Origin: a virus
Virus record (IMG/VR): IMGVR_UViG_3300047463_000144
Location: 1 to 35,592 of that record
Direction: 5' to 3' (one strand)
Length of the DNA: 35,592 nt
In this document: one piece after another, positions 14,413 through 23,719 of the stretch
How positions within the stretch are numbered: the first letter of the stretch is position 1
Layout of the letters: every line of letters begins with the position of its first letter
The notes under the pieces: generated by a model
The model's input: only the letters and a program-made list of their open reading frames with translations
What the model was told of the DNA's origin: nothing
The model's database searches: none
Program-made: the position numbers and the translations under genes

Positions 14413-16977
14413 ATGGCAATTTCCGCAACCTTTAAAGCCGATTTCACATCCTTCGTGGATGCGGTGAATCGTGCTGAGACGGAGCTCAAATCGTTTGAGA
14501 CCGGCGCGTCGAAGGTTGAGAAGTCGCTGCAGCGCATGGGTGACAGCTTCAGCGGACGGCGGATCATTCAGGACGCTCAGCTCGCCGCGAAGGCCATTGA
14601 CGACATCGGCGGCGTCTCGAAGCTGACCGAGAACGAACTCAAGCGGGTTAGCAGTCAGGCGCAGGAAGCCGTTGCCAAGCTGAAGGCGATGGGGCTGGAA
14701 GTCCCGCCAGGTATCCAGAAGATCGCCGACGCGACGAAGAACACCGGCACAGCCTTTGAGGGGTTAAAGGGACCGCTCGGTAACGCGACAACCCTTCTGG
14801 CCACATTCGGCGTTGGCATCAGTGCCGCTGCCGTGGTGGGCTTCGGCAAAGCCATCCTCGGCGATGCTGACGCGCTGATCAAGCTGTCCGACCGCACCGG
14901 CATCGCGGTTGAGGGGCTGCAGCGTCTTCAAGTGGCCGGCGACGACGCGGGCAACACGATCGAGGAGATGTCCGGCGCCGTCAACCAGATGCAGAACAGG
15001 CTGGCGAGCGGGGACTCGTCGGCTATCGGCGCGCTCGGCAAGCTTCGTGTGTCGTTCGATGACATCAAGGGCTTGGCGCCGGACCAGCAGTTCATGGCCA
15101 TCTCTGATGCGCTCCGGCAGGTGGACGATCCAGCGCAGCAGGTACAGATCGCAATGGACCTGTTTGGTAAAACCGGGGCGAGTGTCCTGCCGACGTTGAA
15201 GCGCGGATTCGATGACGTGCGCGATGCCAGCGTCGGCATGTCCCGCGAGACGGCCAGGGCGCTCGACATGGCCGGCGACAAGCTGCAGGAGTGGACTCGA
15301 AAGGCAAAGAACGCCTCGGCGGAAGTGATCGTGACGTTCGGCGAAGCGCTGATCGATGGCCTTGACCCCTTTCGACAGATGCAGCGCGAGGTCGCTGCGC
15401 AAGCTGAGGCGCTGTCAGATGCGCTTGGCCGGGTACGCCCGCCGGAGGCGTTTCGCGACGGCCCCAAGACATTCGAGCTGACCGAGGTCGCACTTAAGGC
15501 GTTTGATCGCGAACTCGAAGAGGAGCGCCGGGCGCACGAAGCCGCAGCGGCAGCGGCGCGTAAACAGGCCGACGAGCTTAAGCGTCTTGCTGGGGAACTA
15601 GCGAGCGCGCAGGCCAACGCTCTGCAACTCGAATCGACCATTGGGCGCGGGACGTTCACCGCGCCGACACCGGAGTCTGGGGCCGCCGATGCCCTAGCAC
15701 AGGCACGTCAGCGGTCGGTCGAACTAACAAAGGCGGAGACGCTCACGGGCCGAAGCCGGACGAGCCTACCGACACTCCAGAGTGGCGCCAATCCGCAGCT
15801 CGCGGCGCTCACCCAGAGCTTCGGTAAAGGGCTCAGCGACATGCTGTCGACCCAGATGCCGCAAGCCATTCTGGCGGCCATCACGGGCGGTGGCTCGAAG
15901 CTCGAAGCCATCGGGTCGACGTTCGGATCGTTCCTGACGTCGCCCAAGGGGTTCGGTGGCGCCATCAGCAAGGGGCTGACGTCGGTCTTCGGCGCGAGCT
16001 TCGGCGGAGCGCTGAACGCGCTGATCCCTGGCCTGGGCGCCCTGATGGGGCCGCTGCTCAGCGCGATGGGGAAGAAGATCAAGGCGCTCTTCGGCGGTCC
16101 ATCCGCGGAGGAGCTCGGTGGCCGTGACCTCGAGAAGCAATTCGAGCAGTCGTTCGGCAGCTTCGACAACATGGTCAACGCCATCGGTGAGGCGTACCGG
16201 GCTACTGGCAAGACGAGCGAGGACGCCCAGCGCGACGTGAAGGCGCTCCTCGATGCCGAGAAGCAGGGCCCAGCGGCTGTCAAGGCGTGGATCGACAAGT
16301 TCAACGAAGCCATTGAGAAATCGAAGGCGCTGAAGGATGCAGATGCCGGCGCCGCGTCCGCCGCTATCGACGCCGAGCGGAACCGCATTCAATCCGCCAT
16401 CGACGGTCTCACTAAGCAGCGTGACGATCTGCTGGGCTCGATCGCGAACGAAGCGCCCGAGGAAGTCATGGGTGTGATCGAGGCTGGCATTCGCGGACAA
16501 GCGGCCGGCATCCAGGCGCAGATTGATAAGCAGCAGGAGGAAATGAACGCAATCTCCGACCAGGCGGCTGACGACCTCGAGAAGGCGCTCGGCGACATCC
16601 AGCCGACGACGGTGCATGTGCCGGTGGTTTTCGACATCCCTCGCCTGAACCTCGACGGCCTAGGCACGTTCGGGCCGGAAGTACCTGGCGCGGCAACTGG
16701 TGCGCGCGTCTTGCCGTTCGGCCTGCAGCATCTGGCCGCAGGCGGCTTCGCCAGGCGCGGCACCGACACCGTGCCGGCCATGCTCACGCCCGGCGAGCTG
16801 GTGCTGAACGCGGCGCAGCAGAAGAACATCGCCGGCGCGTTGTCGAGTCAAGGGGCATCGGTCACGGTCATCGTGAATAATCCAAGCTATGACACGCCGG
16901 CGGGTCGGCAGCGTGCGCTGGACGCAACCTCTCGCGCGATCATTGAAGCGCTGAAGCGCGAACGGAGGCTGGCGTAA
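14413..16977 (+). CDS. Tail tape measure protein
   Basis: The 854-residue protein is the longest in the window. It has an N-terminal coiled coil (DAVNRAETELKSFETGASKV), a hydrophobic segment (LLATFGVGISAAAVVGFGKAI excerpt around 135-155), charged helices, a Gly/Ala-rich hydrophobic middle (FGGALNALIPGLGALMGPLL) and the C-terminal AAGGFARRGTDTVPAMLTPG typical of tape measure ends. It sets tail length and probably aids DNA entry. The well-known rule of about 0.15 nm per residue would imply a tail of roughly 130 nm. The stop overlaps the next ATG. Confidence 0.92.
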   Translation: MAISATFKADFTSFVDAVNRAETELKSFETGASKVEKSLQRMGDSFSGRRIIQDAQLAAKAIDDIGGVSKLTENELKRVSSQAQEAVAKLKAMGLEVPPGIQKIADATKNTGTAFEGLKGPLGNATTLLATFGVGISAAAVVGFGKAILGDADALIKLSDRTGIAVEGLQRLQVAGDDAGNTIEEMSGAVNQMQNRLASGDSSAIGALGKLRVSFDDIKGLAPDQQFMAISDALRQVDDPAQQVQIAMDLFGKTGASVLPTLKRGFDDVRDASVGMSRETARALDMAGDKLQEWTRKAKNASAEVIVTFGEALIDGLDPFRQMQREVAAQAEALSDALGRVRPPEAFRDGPKTFELTEVALKAFDRELEEERRAHEAAAAAARKQADELKRLAGELASAQANALQLESTIGRGTFTAPTPESGAADALAQARQRSVELTKAETLTGRSRTSLPTLQSGANPQLAALTQSFGKGLSDMLSTQMPQAILAAITGGGSKLEAIGSTFGSFLTSPKGFGGAISKGLTSVFGASFGGALNALIPGLGALMGPLLSAMGKKIKALFGGPSAEELGGRDLEKQFEQSFGSFDNMVNAIGEAYRATGKTSEDAQRDVKALLDAEKQGPAAVKAWIDKFNEAIEKSKALKDADAGAASAAIDAERNRIQSAIDGLTKQRDDLLGSIANEAPEEVMGVIEAGIRGQAAGIQAQIDKQQEEMNAISDQAADDLEKALGDIQPTTVHVPVVFDIPRLNLDGLGTFGPEVPGAATGARVLPFGLQHLAAGGFARRGTDTVPAMLTPGELVLNAAQQKNIAGALSSQGASVTVIVNNPSYDTPAGRQRALDATSRAIIEALKRERRLA

Positions 16978-18278
16978 TGGCCTACCTTCAGGCGCTGTCT
17001 GGTATCGCTCGTTCTGGTGTCACGTACACGGGCTGGACCAAGCCCGCGTTCGTCATCACCGTCGGCGGCACAACCCGCACAACCGATGTGCTGCGCGACG
17101 GCTGGGCGATTACCGAGCGTTTGAACAGCCCGTCAATCTGCACCTTTACGCTCGACAACGTCACGCCGACGCTCGGATCTGACGTCAAGATCCGCTACTC
17201 GGCGGCAAACGACTGGCTTTTCGGAGGCACGTTACTGCAGGCGGACGCGGAGATCCTCAGCCCGTCGCAGATTCGCTGGCACTGCACGGCCACGGGGTAC
17301 GCGTGGCTGCTTGGGCAGTTCACGGTGAACCGAACATTTACCAACGTCTCGATCAACACCATCCTGGCCACGCTGCTGGCCGACTACGCCTCAAGCGACT
17401 TCTCCGCTGGGTACTGCCCCTATGACGACCGGGTAACCATCGAGTTTTCTAGGACGACGTTGCCGGAGGCCTTTAGCCAGCTCGCCGGCTTGGTCGCCGC
17501 ATCGGGTGCCTGGTGGGAAGTGACCGCCGACAAGCGGGTTAATCTGTGCGCTACGTACCCGGATGGTTCGTTCAGCCTGGGCAACAGCACCCAAGCGCAT
17601 GGGCTTCGCGTAACCAAGGATCTCACCCAAGTTCGGACTCGCACGCGTGTCGTCGGTGTCGAGACCACCGTCACGACGGCGGTCGAAGCGGGCGCCACGT
17701 CTATCAGCGTCGCTGAGATCGGGTGGTTTCAGCCGTCCACCATCGGTGCGGCGTCTGGCGAGGCGATGGTCGGATCGAACGTGCTGACCTACACCGGCAC
17801 GACCAGCCCAGACAACACGACGTATGGGCCCGGCACTATCACCGGCGTGACCGGCGTCTCCGAGGGCATTGCTGAAGGGGAGCGCATCGCGGTCCTCTAC
17901 ACCTACGACGACACCATTGCGCAGACGGCCCTGGCCTCGACGCTGGGAAGCCCGGCGAGCGGCATCGTAACGCACTGGATCACCGACAACACACTGTCCC
18001 TGCTGGCGTGCAAGGCTCGAGCACAGGCGGATGTGACGCAGTACGGAGGCACCGTGACGACCGTCGAGTTTGAGTGCGGGGCGCGGACGCCGCGTGTTGG
18101 TCGATTGGTAGCCGCGTCCGTCTCCACGCCGATCACGGTCTCTGGTAACTACACGATTCAGCAGATGACGACGACGCCGCGTGGGGTGATCGCTGGTACG
18201 ACGGTTGACCTGAACCGGTCGATCGCGGCTGGTGCCTCTCAGGCGCAGGTCAACGACATTCTGCGGCGGGTGAACTGA
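16977..18278 (+). CDS. Tail hub-like/baseplate protein
   Basis: The 433-residue protein resembles phage hub proteins: an N-terminal beta domain (GWAITERLNSPSICTFTLDN), a SGGT-like segment (WLFGGTLLQADAEIL), then YAWLLGQFTVNRTFTNVSIN and EAFSQLAGLVAASGAWWEVT, as in gpD/gp27-type hubs. The later part (about 215-320) carries an inserted Thr/Gly-rich domain. Position after the tape measure gene fits the tail tip. Exact family is uncertain. Confidence 0.7.
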   Translation: MAYLQALSGIARSGVTYTGWTKPAFVITVGGTTRTTDVLRDGWAITERLNSPSICTFTLDNVTPTLGSDVKIRYSAANDWLFGGTLLQADAEILSPSQIRWHCTATGYAWLLGQFTVNRTFTNVSINTILATLLADYASSDFSAGYCPYDDRVTIEFSRTTLPEAFSQLAGLVAASGAWWEVTADKRVNLCATYPDGSFSLGNSTQAHGLRVTKDLTQVRTRTRVVGVETTVTTAVEAGATSISVAEIGWFQPSTIGAASGEAMVGSNVLTYTGTTSPDNTTYGPGTITGVTGVSEGIAEGERIAVLYTYDDTIAQTALASTLGSPASGIVTHWITDNTLSLLACKARAQADVTQYGGTVTTVEFECGARTPRVGRLVAASVSTPITVSGNYTIQQMTTTPRGVIAGTTVDLNRSIAAGASQAQVNDILRRVN

Positions 18279-18889
18279 TGGCTTCGACGATTACGCGCAC
18301 GACATGGACCAACGACACCGGGACGGCGTCGGCGCCGAACAGCGACGGCACGGTCCTCAATAACTCGGCACTGCAAGCGGTCTACGACAAGGTGGACCAG
18401 TTAATGGCGGGTGCCAGCCCCTACAACCCGCTAATCCTCGGTGGGTCGTTGCAGGTCGATGGGCAACCGAAGTACGGCGGGCAGAACTCGACAACGCAGA
18501 GCGTGGCGGATTCGACATGGACCGCACTGACGATGGATACGGAGCAGTGGGATACCGGCTCCATGCACTCCACGGTCACGAATACCAGCCGCATCACGAT
18601 TCCGACGGGGCAGGGCGGACACTACGCGTTTATGGGGCAGGCGGGCTTCGCGGCCAATGCGACCGGCATCCGCAAACTGGCCATTGCCCGCAACGGCACC
18701 AGGATCTGGTCCGTGACGATGAAGGGGGACTCGACGGACGTGCAGGTGCTGCACGTCAACGCGATGTACCCGGCGACGGCGGGCGACTACTTCGAACTGC
18801 ACGCCTACCAGACCAGCGGCGGCGCGCTGAATGTCGGTTCGGCGCTGGCGGTGGAATCGATCTACTTCATGGCGACACGACTGTGCTGA
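18278..18889 (+). CDS. Tail fibre-like protein with C1q-type head
   Basis: The 203-residue protein has a short linker N-terminus (TITRTTWTNDTGTASAPNSD, NNSALQAVYDKVDQLM) that may attach to the tail. The C-terminal beta-sandwich pattern, HYAFMGQAGFAANATG then RKLAIARNGTRIWSVTMKG, TDVQVLHVNAMYPATAGDYF and a final YFMATRLC, resembles C1q/TNF-like heads found on phage fibres. A receptor-binding or tail-tip role is likely. It overlaps the hub stop by one base. Confidence 0.7.
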   Translation: MASTITRTTWTNDTGTASAPNSDGTVLNNSALQAVYDKVDQLMAGASPYNPLILGGSLQVDGQPKYGGQNSTTQSVADSTWTALTMDTEQWDTGSMHSTVTNTSRITIPTGQGGHYAFMGQAGFAANATGIRKLAIARNGTRIWSVTMKGDSTDVQVLHVNAMYPATAGDYFELHAYQTSGGALNVGSALAVESIYFMATRLC

Positions 18890-20082
18890 CGCGTCTGGGC
18901 GTTTTTGGCTTTGTGCTCTGGGCCTCGGTGGTCCGCGCGGCGGTTGTCGTGCCTCCGGATGTGAACCCGGCCACCGACATGGGGCCCGCCATCCAGGCGG
19001 CCGCGGCTTGCCCCTCCGGCTGCGTCGTGCAGTTGCAGGCGGGCGTCTACCGGATCGCTTCGACAGTGTCCGTGCCCTCCTTCGTCACGATTCAGGGCGA
19101 AGGGCCGGCCACGCTGATCCGGGTGGACGGTAACCGCTACGGCTTCGCGTTCACCGGCTCTCTCTCGTCGGTGCGGGCACTGCGGTGTGAAGCCGTCAGC
19201 GTGCAGACGAGCGGCGGATGTGTGAACTGGGCCTCGGCCGAGTGGAACGACCATGTCAGCGATCTGACCTTCGGGAACGGACTGGCCACTTCGCTGGCGA
19301 TAGCACCGACCACAAGCGATAAGGGGATCTATTCGGCGCGGCACATTCGCTGGAATGGTGTGGCGCAGCACGGCACACCGATCCGTATTGGCGACGGCGT
19401 CCACCATGTGTCCGACATCATCGTGGACGACGTGAGCGGGACGGCGGCGACACCGGTCGATGTTGGCGTCTGGATTGAGATCGGCGCGAACACGGACACC
19501 ATCGCGCTCTCTGGCCTCACGCTCATCAAAGGCGCGGTCGGGGTCCGCATGGGCGCGGCCGGTGGGCCGGTGACGGGCGTGACAATCACGGGCTGTCCGG
19601 CGATCGAAAGCATGACGAGCTATGGTCTGCTCGCCTACACGGCGCAGAACGTCCGGATCGTGAACTGCTCGCTCGCGCAGAACCAGGGCGGCATCGGTAC
19701 GTCCTCCGGGGTGCAGGGCTTCTCGGTCACGAATTCCACGATCCACGCAAACCGTAGTGACGGCGTAACGATCTGGCCCGGCTCGCAAGGCGTCATCATC
19801 ACCGGCAACACTATCGCTGACAACGGCACGGCGGGCGGATGGTCGGCTGGCATCTCCATCGCTGGCGGCGTCTCGGATTTTACGCTTGTGAACAACAGGA
19901 TTGGGAACGGTTTGGTCGGGGGCGGATTGGGGCTGCAGCAGTACTGCATCTTTCTCGCTGGCGGCAGCTCAAACAATTACAGCATTACCGGCAATGCCTG
20001 TCGGAATCACGCGGCCATCAATGGCAACGTCGTCGTTGACGGCGGCAGCGGCAGGATCAAGATTGTCGAACTCAACTACTGA
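18883..20082 (+). CDS. Beta-helix tailspike/pectin-lyase-fold protein with signal peptide
   Basis: From the GTG at 18883 the 399-residue product begins with a Sec-like signal: basic LTR, hydrophobic LGVFGFVLWASVV and an Ala-rich cleavage region (RAAVV). The rest is a right-handed parallel beta-helix: VPSFVTIQGEGPATLIRVDG, ISIAGGVSDFTLVNNRIGNG and repeated N.I..N strands. This fold occurs in polysaccharide-degrading tailspikes. A signal peptide is unusual for a virion protein, so it may be exported from the infected cell. The upstream in-frame extension overlaps the preceding gene. Confidence 0.75.
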   Translation: MLTRLGVFGFVLWASVVRAAVVVPPDVNPATDMGPAIQAAAACPSGCVVQLQAGVYRIASTVSVPSFVTIQGEGPATLIRVDGNRYGFAFTGSLSSVRALRCEAVSVQTSGGCVNWASAEWNDHVSDLTFGNGLATSLAIAPTTSDKGIYSARHIRWNGVAQHGTPIRIGDGVHHVSDIIVDDVSGTAATPVDVGVWIEIGANTDTIALSGLTLIKGAVGVRMGAAGGPVTGVTITGCPAIESMTSYGLLAYTAQNVRIVNCSLAQNQGGIGTSSGVQGFSVTNSTIHANRSDGVTIWPGSQGVIITGNTIADNGTAGGWSAGISIAGGVSDFTLVNNRIGNGLVGGGLGLQQYCIFLAGGSSNNYSITGNACRNHAAINGNVVVDGGSGRIKIVELNY

Positions 20083-20129
20083 CATGTATGCAGGACATCC
20101 GGTGGTACCCGACATGGAGGAAGCAGATT

Positions 20130-20417
20130 GTGACTGAGGCCAGATGTTTTTGTCTGACCCGGTGGATTCTGCAATGCAGCCTCGCCGTGCTATTGCTCGG
20201 GTTTGTGGCCTATCGGGTCAGCGGCCAGAGTCAGGACGCTATCAATGCCACTGTGCAGGCCAGGCTTGATGCCTCGGTGGTACGGGAAGAACAGATTGAG
20301 AAACGGATCGACCGCATTGAGAACTTGCTGCAGTTCGGGCTGCTCGGGGTCTTCGGCAATCTGGTCGCCCATTTGCTGCAGCTTGGGGTCGCGGCCAAGG
20401 CGAAAGGCGGACGATGA
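20130..20417 (+). CDS. Membrane protein with coiled coil; holin/spanin candidate
   Basis: GGAGGAAG at 20116-20123 points to the GTG at 20130, rather than the in-frame ATG at 20088. The 95-residue protein has an N-terminal membrane span (WILQCSLAVLLLGFVAYRV), a helical charged stretch (VREEQIEKRIDRIENLLQ) and a second hydrophobic stretch (LLQFGLLGVFGNLVAHLLQL) before a basic tail. Topology would suit a holin or a small phage envelope protein. No family signature is clear. It overlaps the next ATG by four bases. Confidence 0.6.
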   Translation: MTEARCFCLTRWILQCSLAVLLLGFVAYRVSGQSQDAINATVQARLDASVVREEQIEKRIDRIENLLQFGLLGVFGNLVAHLLQLGVAAKAKGGR

Positions 20418-21184
20418 TGACACTGCGTGAGGTGCTCGTGACGAAGGCCGCAGGGCTGTTCTCCGTGCTAGTGCTGGTCCCGTTCTTTCTGCTGACGCTG
20501 GGCGTCAGGCCTACCCTCGCGCAGACGCCGCTGCTCGACGACGTGCGAGCGGAGCGCGCCAAGTACGGCGCCTTGATGACGCCGGCGCAGGTCGCGCAGA
20601 TGCTCAACGCAGTGGCATGGAACCACCGTTCCGAAGGCTGGGGATTGCTCCGGAAGGGTAGCGGCAACTCCTGCCCACTTGGCCAGACGTTCGTATCGTG
20701 CGACATCCTGATCCACGCGCCATCGATCCAGCATTTCGACGTGCTTCGAGATGCGGAGAACACGGCGCTGCCGCAGTGGAGCAACGTAGGCCCGTGTGTG
20801 CTCTCTGATTCCTCTGGCTGTGAGATGTCGCGGTTTCTGTCGCCAGTAGATCCTGGCCAATTAGTACCTGTCATTTCGACAGGCGGAAACGTGCCGACAG
20901 CCAACCAGTCGACCGCGCCGCCCGTCGTTGTGCAGACGCAGCAGGTAGACCTCTCGCCGGTGCTGTCCGTGCTAAGCGTCAACAACGAGCAGGCCGAGCG
21001 TATCTATCGCGATCTGGTGGCCCGCCTCGAGGAGCTGCGCGCCAAGAACGATGCGCTTTCGGCCCAATTAAAACAGCACGACGAATCTCCCACGTTTGTT
21101 GGCAAGTTGTTTGGCTCGCGCTACACCCAAATCATTATGGGCGCGGCCGCGGCGTGGCTGACCGCGCAGCAGACAGGGAAGTGA
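20414..21184 (+). CDS. Secreted/membrane-anchored protein of unknown function
   Basis: The 256-residue protein has a strong signal peptide (VLVTKAAGLFSVLVLVPFFL, then LTLGVRPTLAQTP, likely cut after LAQ). The exported domain has LMTPAQVAQMLNAVAWNHR, GWGLLRKGSGNSCPLGQTF, and four cysteines (NSC..VSCD, GPC..SGC) able to form disulfides. A Pro/Thr linker, a coiled coil (YRDLVARLEELRAKNDALSA) and a final hydrophobic helix (IIMGAAAAWLTAQQ) follow. Lysis, superinfection exclusion or host-surface roles are all possible. Confidence 0.65.
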   Translation: MMTLREVLVTKAAGLFSVLVLVPFFLLTLGVRPTLAQTPLLDDVRAERAKYGALMTPAQVAQMLNAVAWNHRSEGWGLLRKGSGNSCPLGQTFVSCDILIHAPSIQHFDVLRDAENTALPQWSNVGPCVLSDSSGCEMSRFLSPVDPGQLVPVISTGGNVPTANQSTAPPVVVQTQQVDLSPVLSVLSVNNEQAERIYRDLVARLEELRAKNDALSAQLKQHDESPTFVGKLFGSRYTQIIMGAAAAWLTAQQTGK

Positions 21185-21185
21185 C

Positions 21186-21545
21186 ATGGATATTCTGACC
21201 ACTAAGGGACCGTTGCCGATCGTTGACCTGGCGCGCACGGTCGTTGTCGAAGACCGGCCGGACTGTCTCGCGCTCCTCGTGCGCTACGAGCACGAGGGAG
21301 AACGGGTGCGACAGGACGCCTTTAGGCATCCCAAGCAGCTCGGCCAGATGGTGCCAACGGTCGACGGAGATGTGGATCGCGTCTCCCTCTCGCGCACGGT
21401 CGAACTCGAAGACAACGACGGAGAAATCGTGGTCGCGGAAGTTTTCCGCTATGCGGGAGCGACGGAAGCGATTCACCGATCCGTACACGTCGTACTCAAG
21501 CAGCCGTCCGTCGTCGCTGACGCGGTCGCGGCCCAGATCGGATAG
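21186..21545 (+). CDS. Hypothetical beta-rich protein, 119 residues
   Basis: The ATG follows the preceding stop by one base, with AGGGAAG upstream. The sequence has two similar strands of charged, Val-rich character (DLARTVVVEDRPDCLALLVR and SLSRTVELEDNDGEIVVAEV), suggesting a duplicated beta motif. It ends with VHVVLKQPSVVADAVAAQIG. No family is recognised. It sits before a run of virion-type beta proteins, so a structural role is possible. Confidence 0.6.
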   Translation: MDILTTKGPLPIVDLARTVVVEDRPDCLALLVRYEHEGERVRQDAFRHPKQLGQMVPTVDGDVDRVSLSRTVELEDNDGEIVVAEVFRYAGATEAIHRSVHVVLKQPSVVADAVAAQIG

Positions 21546-21559
21546 AGGAGCAGAGCGTC

Positions 21560-22030
21560 ATGGCAAACACGCAGGCAATGTGTACGAGCTTTAAGCAGGA
21601 ACTGCTGCTGGGAGCCCATCAGCTCGGGTCGGTGACCATCTCGTCGAGGAGCAGTCTCACGTCCCCCACGACCGACACCGTCAAAGCGGCGCTGTACCTC
21701 GCGACGGCGACGGTGAACGCAGCCACGACGGCCTATTCCTCGACGAACGAGGTGAGCGGCACCGGTTACAGCGCCGGTGGCGTGACCGTGACCAACGGCA
21801 ACGCGCCGGCAACCAGTGGCACGACGGCCTATTGGACTCCGTCCGCGTCGTTCGCTTGGACCACGGTGACGCTGGCCACAGCCTTTGACGCGGTCCTGCT
21901 CTACAACAGCAGCCAGAGCAACCGCGCGATCAGCGTCCACACCTTTGGATCTCAGACGGTGACGGCGGGTAATTTCACCCTGACGATGCCAGTCAACGAC
22001 AGCTCAAACGCCCTGATCCGCATCGCGTAG
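21560..22030 (+). CDS. Conserved phage virion-type protein
   Basis: The 156-residue sequence has the pattern of a widespread phage protein: CTSFKQELLLGAHQLG, DTVKAALYLATATVNAATT, STNEVSGTGYSAGGVTVTNG, TLATAFDAVLLYNSSQSNRA, and GNFTLTMPVNDSSNALIRIA. It is beta-rich with no catalytic motif. Its position downstream of the tail genes suits a tail- or capsid-associated protein. An AGAGGAG-like ribosome-binding site precedes the ATG. Confidence 0.7.
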   Translation: MANTQAMCTSFKQELLLGAHQLGSVTISSRSSLTSPTTDTVKAALYLATATVNAATTAYSSTNEVSGTGYSAGGVTVTNGNAPATSGTTAYWTPSASFAWTTVTLATAFDAVLLYNSSQSNRAISVHTFGSQTVTAGNFTLTMPVNDSSNALIRIA

Positions 22031-22067
22031 CCGAGAGAGCCGATCCGGTTTGCGTAAAGGGCATTTC

Positions 22068-22484
22068 GTGATTCACACAGTATCGATCGAGCCGACCACT
22101 TGCGATTCGGCGCCTGTCGGCCTCGGCTGCAAGCTGTCGGTGACCTGGGATGACCAGGTAGTTGTCGATCAGCGCACGTTCACACCGGAGACGGTTGATC
22201 GCCGATGTGCGCGACACACGCTGTCGGCGTACCCGACACTCGACAGTCTGTTTGCGCAACTGACGGCGGAACAAGAGTGCCGATCGCGCGTCCTGGGGCA
22301 CATCGAAACGCAGTTTCCGACGTGGTACGACCCTGACACCGGTGAACTGTTAGAGGGCGCACTGTCCTTTGATGCCGGCGGGGCGCTGCATTTCATCTGC
22401 CCAGACGTCTCGCAGGACACAAGGAACGCGTTTCAGGACTGGTGCGACACGAATTTGGGATTCGGGCGGGTGGTCATCGAGTAA
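22068..22484 (+). CDS. Hypothetical protein, 138 residues
   Basis: AAAGGG at 22056-22061 lies six bases before the GTG at 22068, so this start is preferred to the TTG at 22050. The protein starts with beta strands (IHTVSIEPTTCDSAPVGLGC, KLSVTWDDQVVVDQRTF) and continues with a charged domain (LTAEQECRSRVLGHIETQFP) and YDPDTGELLEG. Four or more cysteines are scattered. No recognised domain. Its place among virion-type genes suggests a tail or fibre assembly role. Confidence 0.55.
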   Translation: MIHTVSIEPTTCDSAPVGLGCKLSVTWDDQVVVDQRTFTPETVDRRCARHTLSAYPTLDSLFAQLTAEQECRSRVLGHIETQFPTWYDPDTGELLEGALSFDAGGALHFICPDVSQDTRNAFQDWCDTNLGFGRVVIE

Positions 22485-22487
22485 CGC

Positions 22488-23705
22488 ATGGGGATTCCGG
22501 TCTACCATCCCGGCGCCTGGGAGCGCGGCGTCTCGATTAACTTTAACTCGACGTTGTATGCGTCGCTGTTCAATAGCAATGTGGCGCTCACAGCAACGGA
22601 GGGCGATCGTCAACTGATCGTACGTCCGGCTGGCCGATTCGGTACATCTGGCTTCTATGTGTCGGCAAACACGATTGCGACGTCGGCGACCGTGTTCACG
22701 TTGCGGGTCAATGGGGCGCCGTCGGGGCTCACCGTAACCGTAGCGGCAAACGCGACCGGCTGGCAACCGTCAGTCGGATCGGCCACGATTGCCGCCGGCG
22801 ACAAGGTGTGCTGGCAAATCGTGACGCCGAACACGAGCGGATCGCTGACGGTCACCAATTCGTATTTTGAATTTGCCGCAACCGGGACGTCGTCGCAGAT
22901 TTGGGCGCCGCCGACGGTCGCCGCTGCGAACGGCGTCACCCGTTACGCCACGTTCATGGGCGCGCAGGGCAATACAGCGACGGCGGGTCATGTCTGCAAT
23001 GCCGCTGGCATTCTCCAAAGTCTGTCGGTCTTCTATAACAGCAATGGACGCGCGGTCGTCGACGCGTTTACGGTGATGCAGAATGGGCTCACGTCATCGC
23101 TGACGAAGTCGTCATCGGCGAGTACGTCAGGCCCGTACGAGGATCTGGCACATCCGTTGACGGTTACCGCGGGCGATACGTTCGACCTGCAAAGTGTGTG
23201 GGGTGCATCGGCGACGGGTTCGACCGTGTCGCAGTGCGCGTGTTTTGAGTTGAACGGGACGGCATACCCATTGTTCCAGACGTGGGCGCAAGCGATCGCC
23301 ACGAATACGACGAACTACGCGCAACTGGCCGGTTCAGCTCGTGGCTACACGGCGGCAAACGAAGCGCAAGCACAGACTCTGATGTCGCACGCCGGAACGA
23401 TTAGTAAGGCGTGGATCGTGCCTGGGTCGAATGGTATTACGGCTAACTCGACGCTGTCGCTTCGGGTCAACGGTGTCAACACGGCGATCACGTTCCTGAT
23501 TGGGTCCGGGTCAACGGCACCGCAGACCGATTCAACAAACGTCGTCACCGTGAAAGCGGGCGATCTGGTGGACTGGGAACTGGTGACGGGTGGCACCGGC
23601 ACGACTATCTCGATCACGCGCGCCAGCGTGCTATTTACACCGCGGGCATTGTCGGTGCCGCGGTCGAGACTTGGCGCCGCCGTCCAGCGCGCGGCGTCCT
23701 GGTAA
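22488..23705 (+). CDS. Large repeated beta-domain virion protein; receptor-binding candidate
   Basis: The 405-residue protein appears built of three related beta domains. Each has a line like FTLRVNGAPSGLTVTV, VDAFTVMQNGLTSSLT or LSLRVNGVNTAITFLI, followed by a segment such as TIAAGDKVCWQIVTPN, TVTAGDTFDLQSVW or TVKAGDLVDWELVT and then a final strand. Composition is Thr/Ser/Ala-rich, as in phage fibres. A tail fibre or head fibre with receptor-binding modules is likely; a family name is not assigned. Confidence 0.65.
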   Translation: MGIPVYHPGAWERGVSINFNSTLYASLFNSNVALTATEGDRQLIVRPAGRFGTSGFYVSANTIATSATVFTLRVNGAPSGLTVTVAANATGWQPSVGSATIAAGDKVCWQIVTPNTSGSLTVTNSYFEFAATGTSSQIWAPPTVAAANGVTRYATFMGAQGNTATAGHVCNAAGILQSLSVFYNSNGRAVVDAFTVMQNGLTSSLTKSSSASTSGPYEDLAHPLTVTAGDTFDLQSVWGASATGSTVSQCACFELNGTAYPLFQTWAQAIATNTTNYAQLAGSARGYTAANEAQAQTLMSHAGTISKAWIVPGSNGITANSTLSLRVNGVNTAITFLIGSGSTAPQTDSTNVVTVKAGDLVDWELVTGGTGTTISITRASVLFTPRALSVPRSRLGAAVQRAASW

Positions 23706-23719
23706 GGGAGAGTATTCGC

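Noticed and set aside
15766-16617. 283-codon minus-strand frame within the tape measure gene
   Set aside because: It is antisense to a coherent tape measure protein; no domain and shadow-like composition.
18862-19788. 308-codon minus-strand frame within the tailspike gene
   Set aside because: It is Arg/His/Asp-rich, opposite a clear beta-helix protein.
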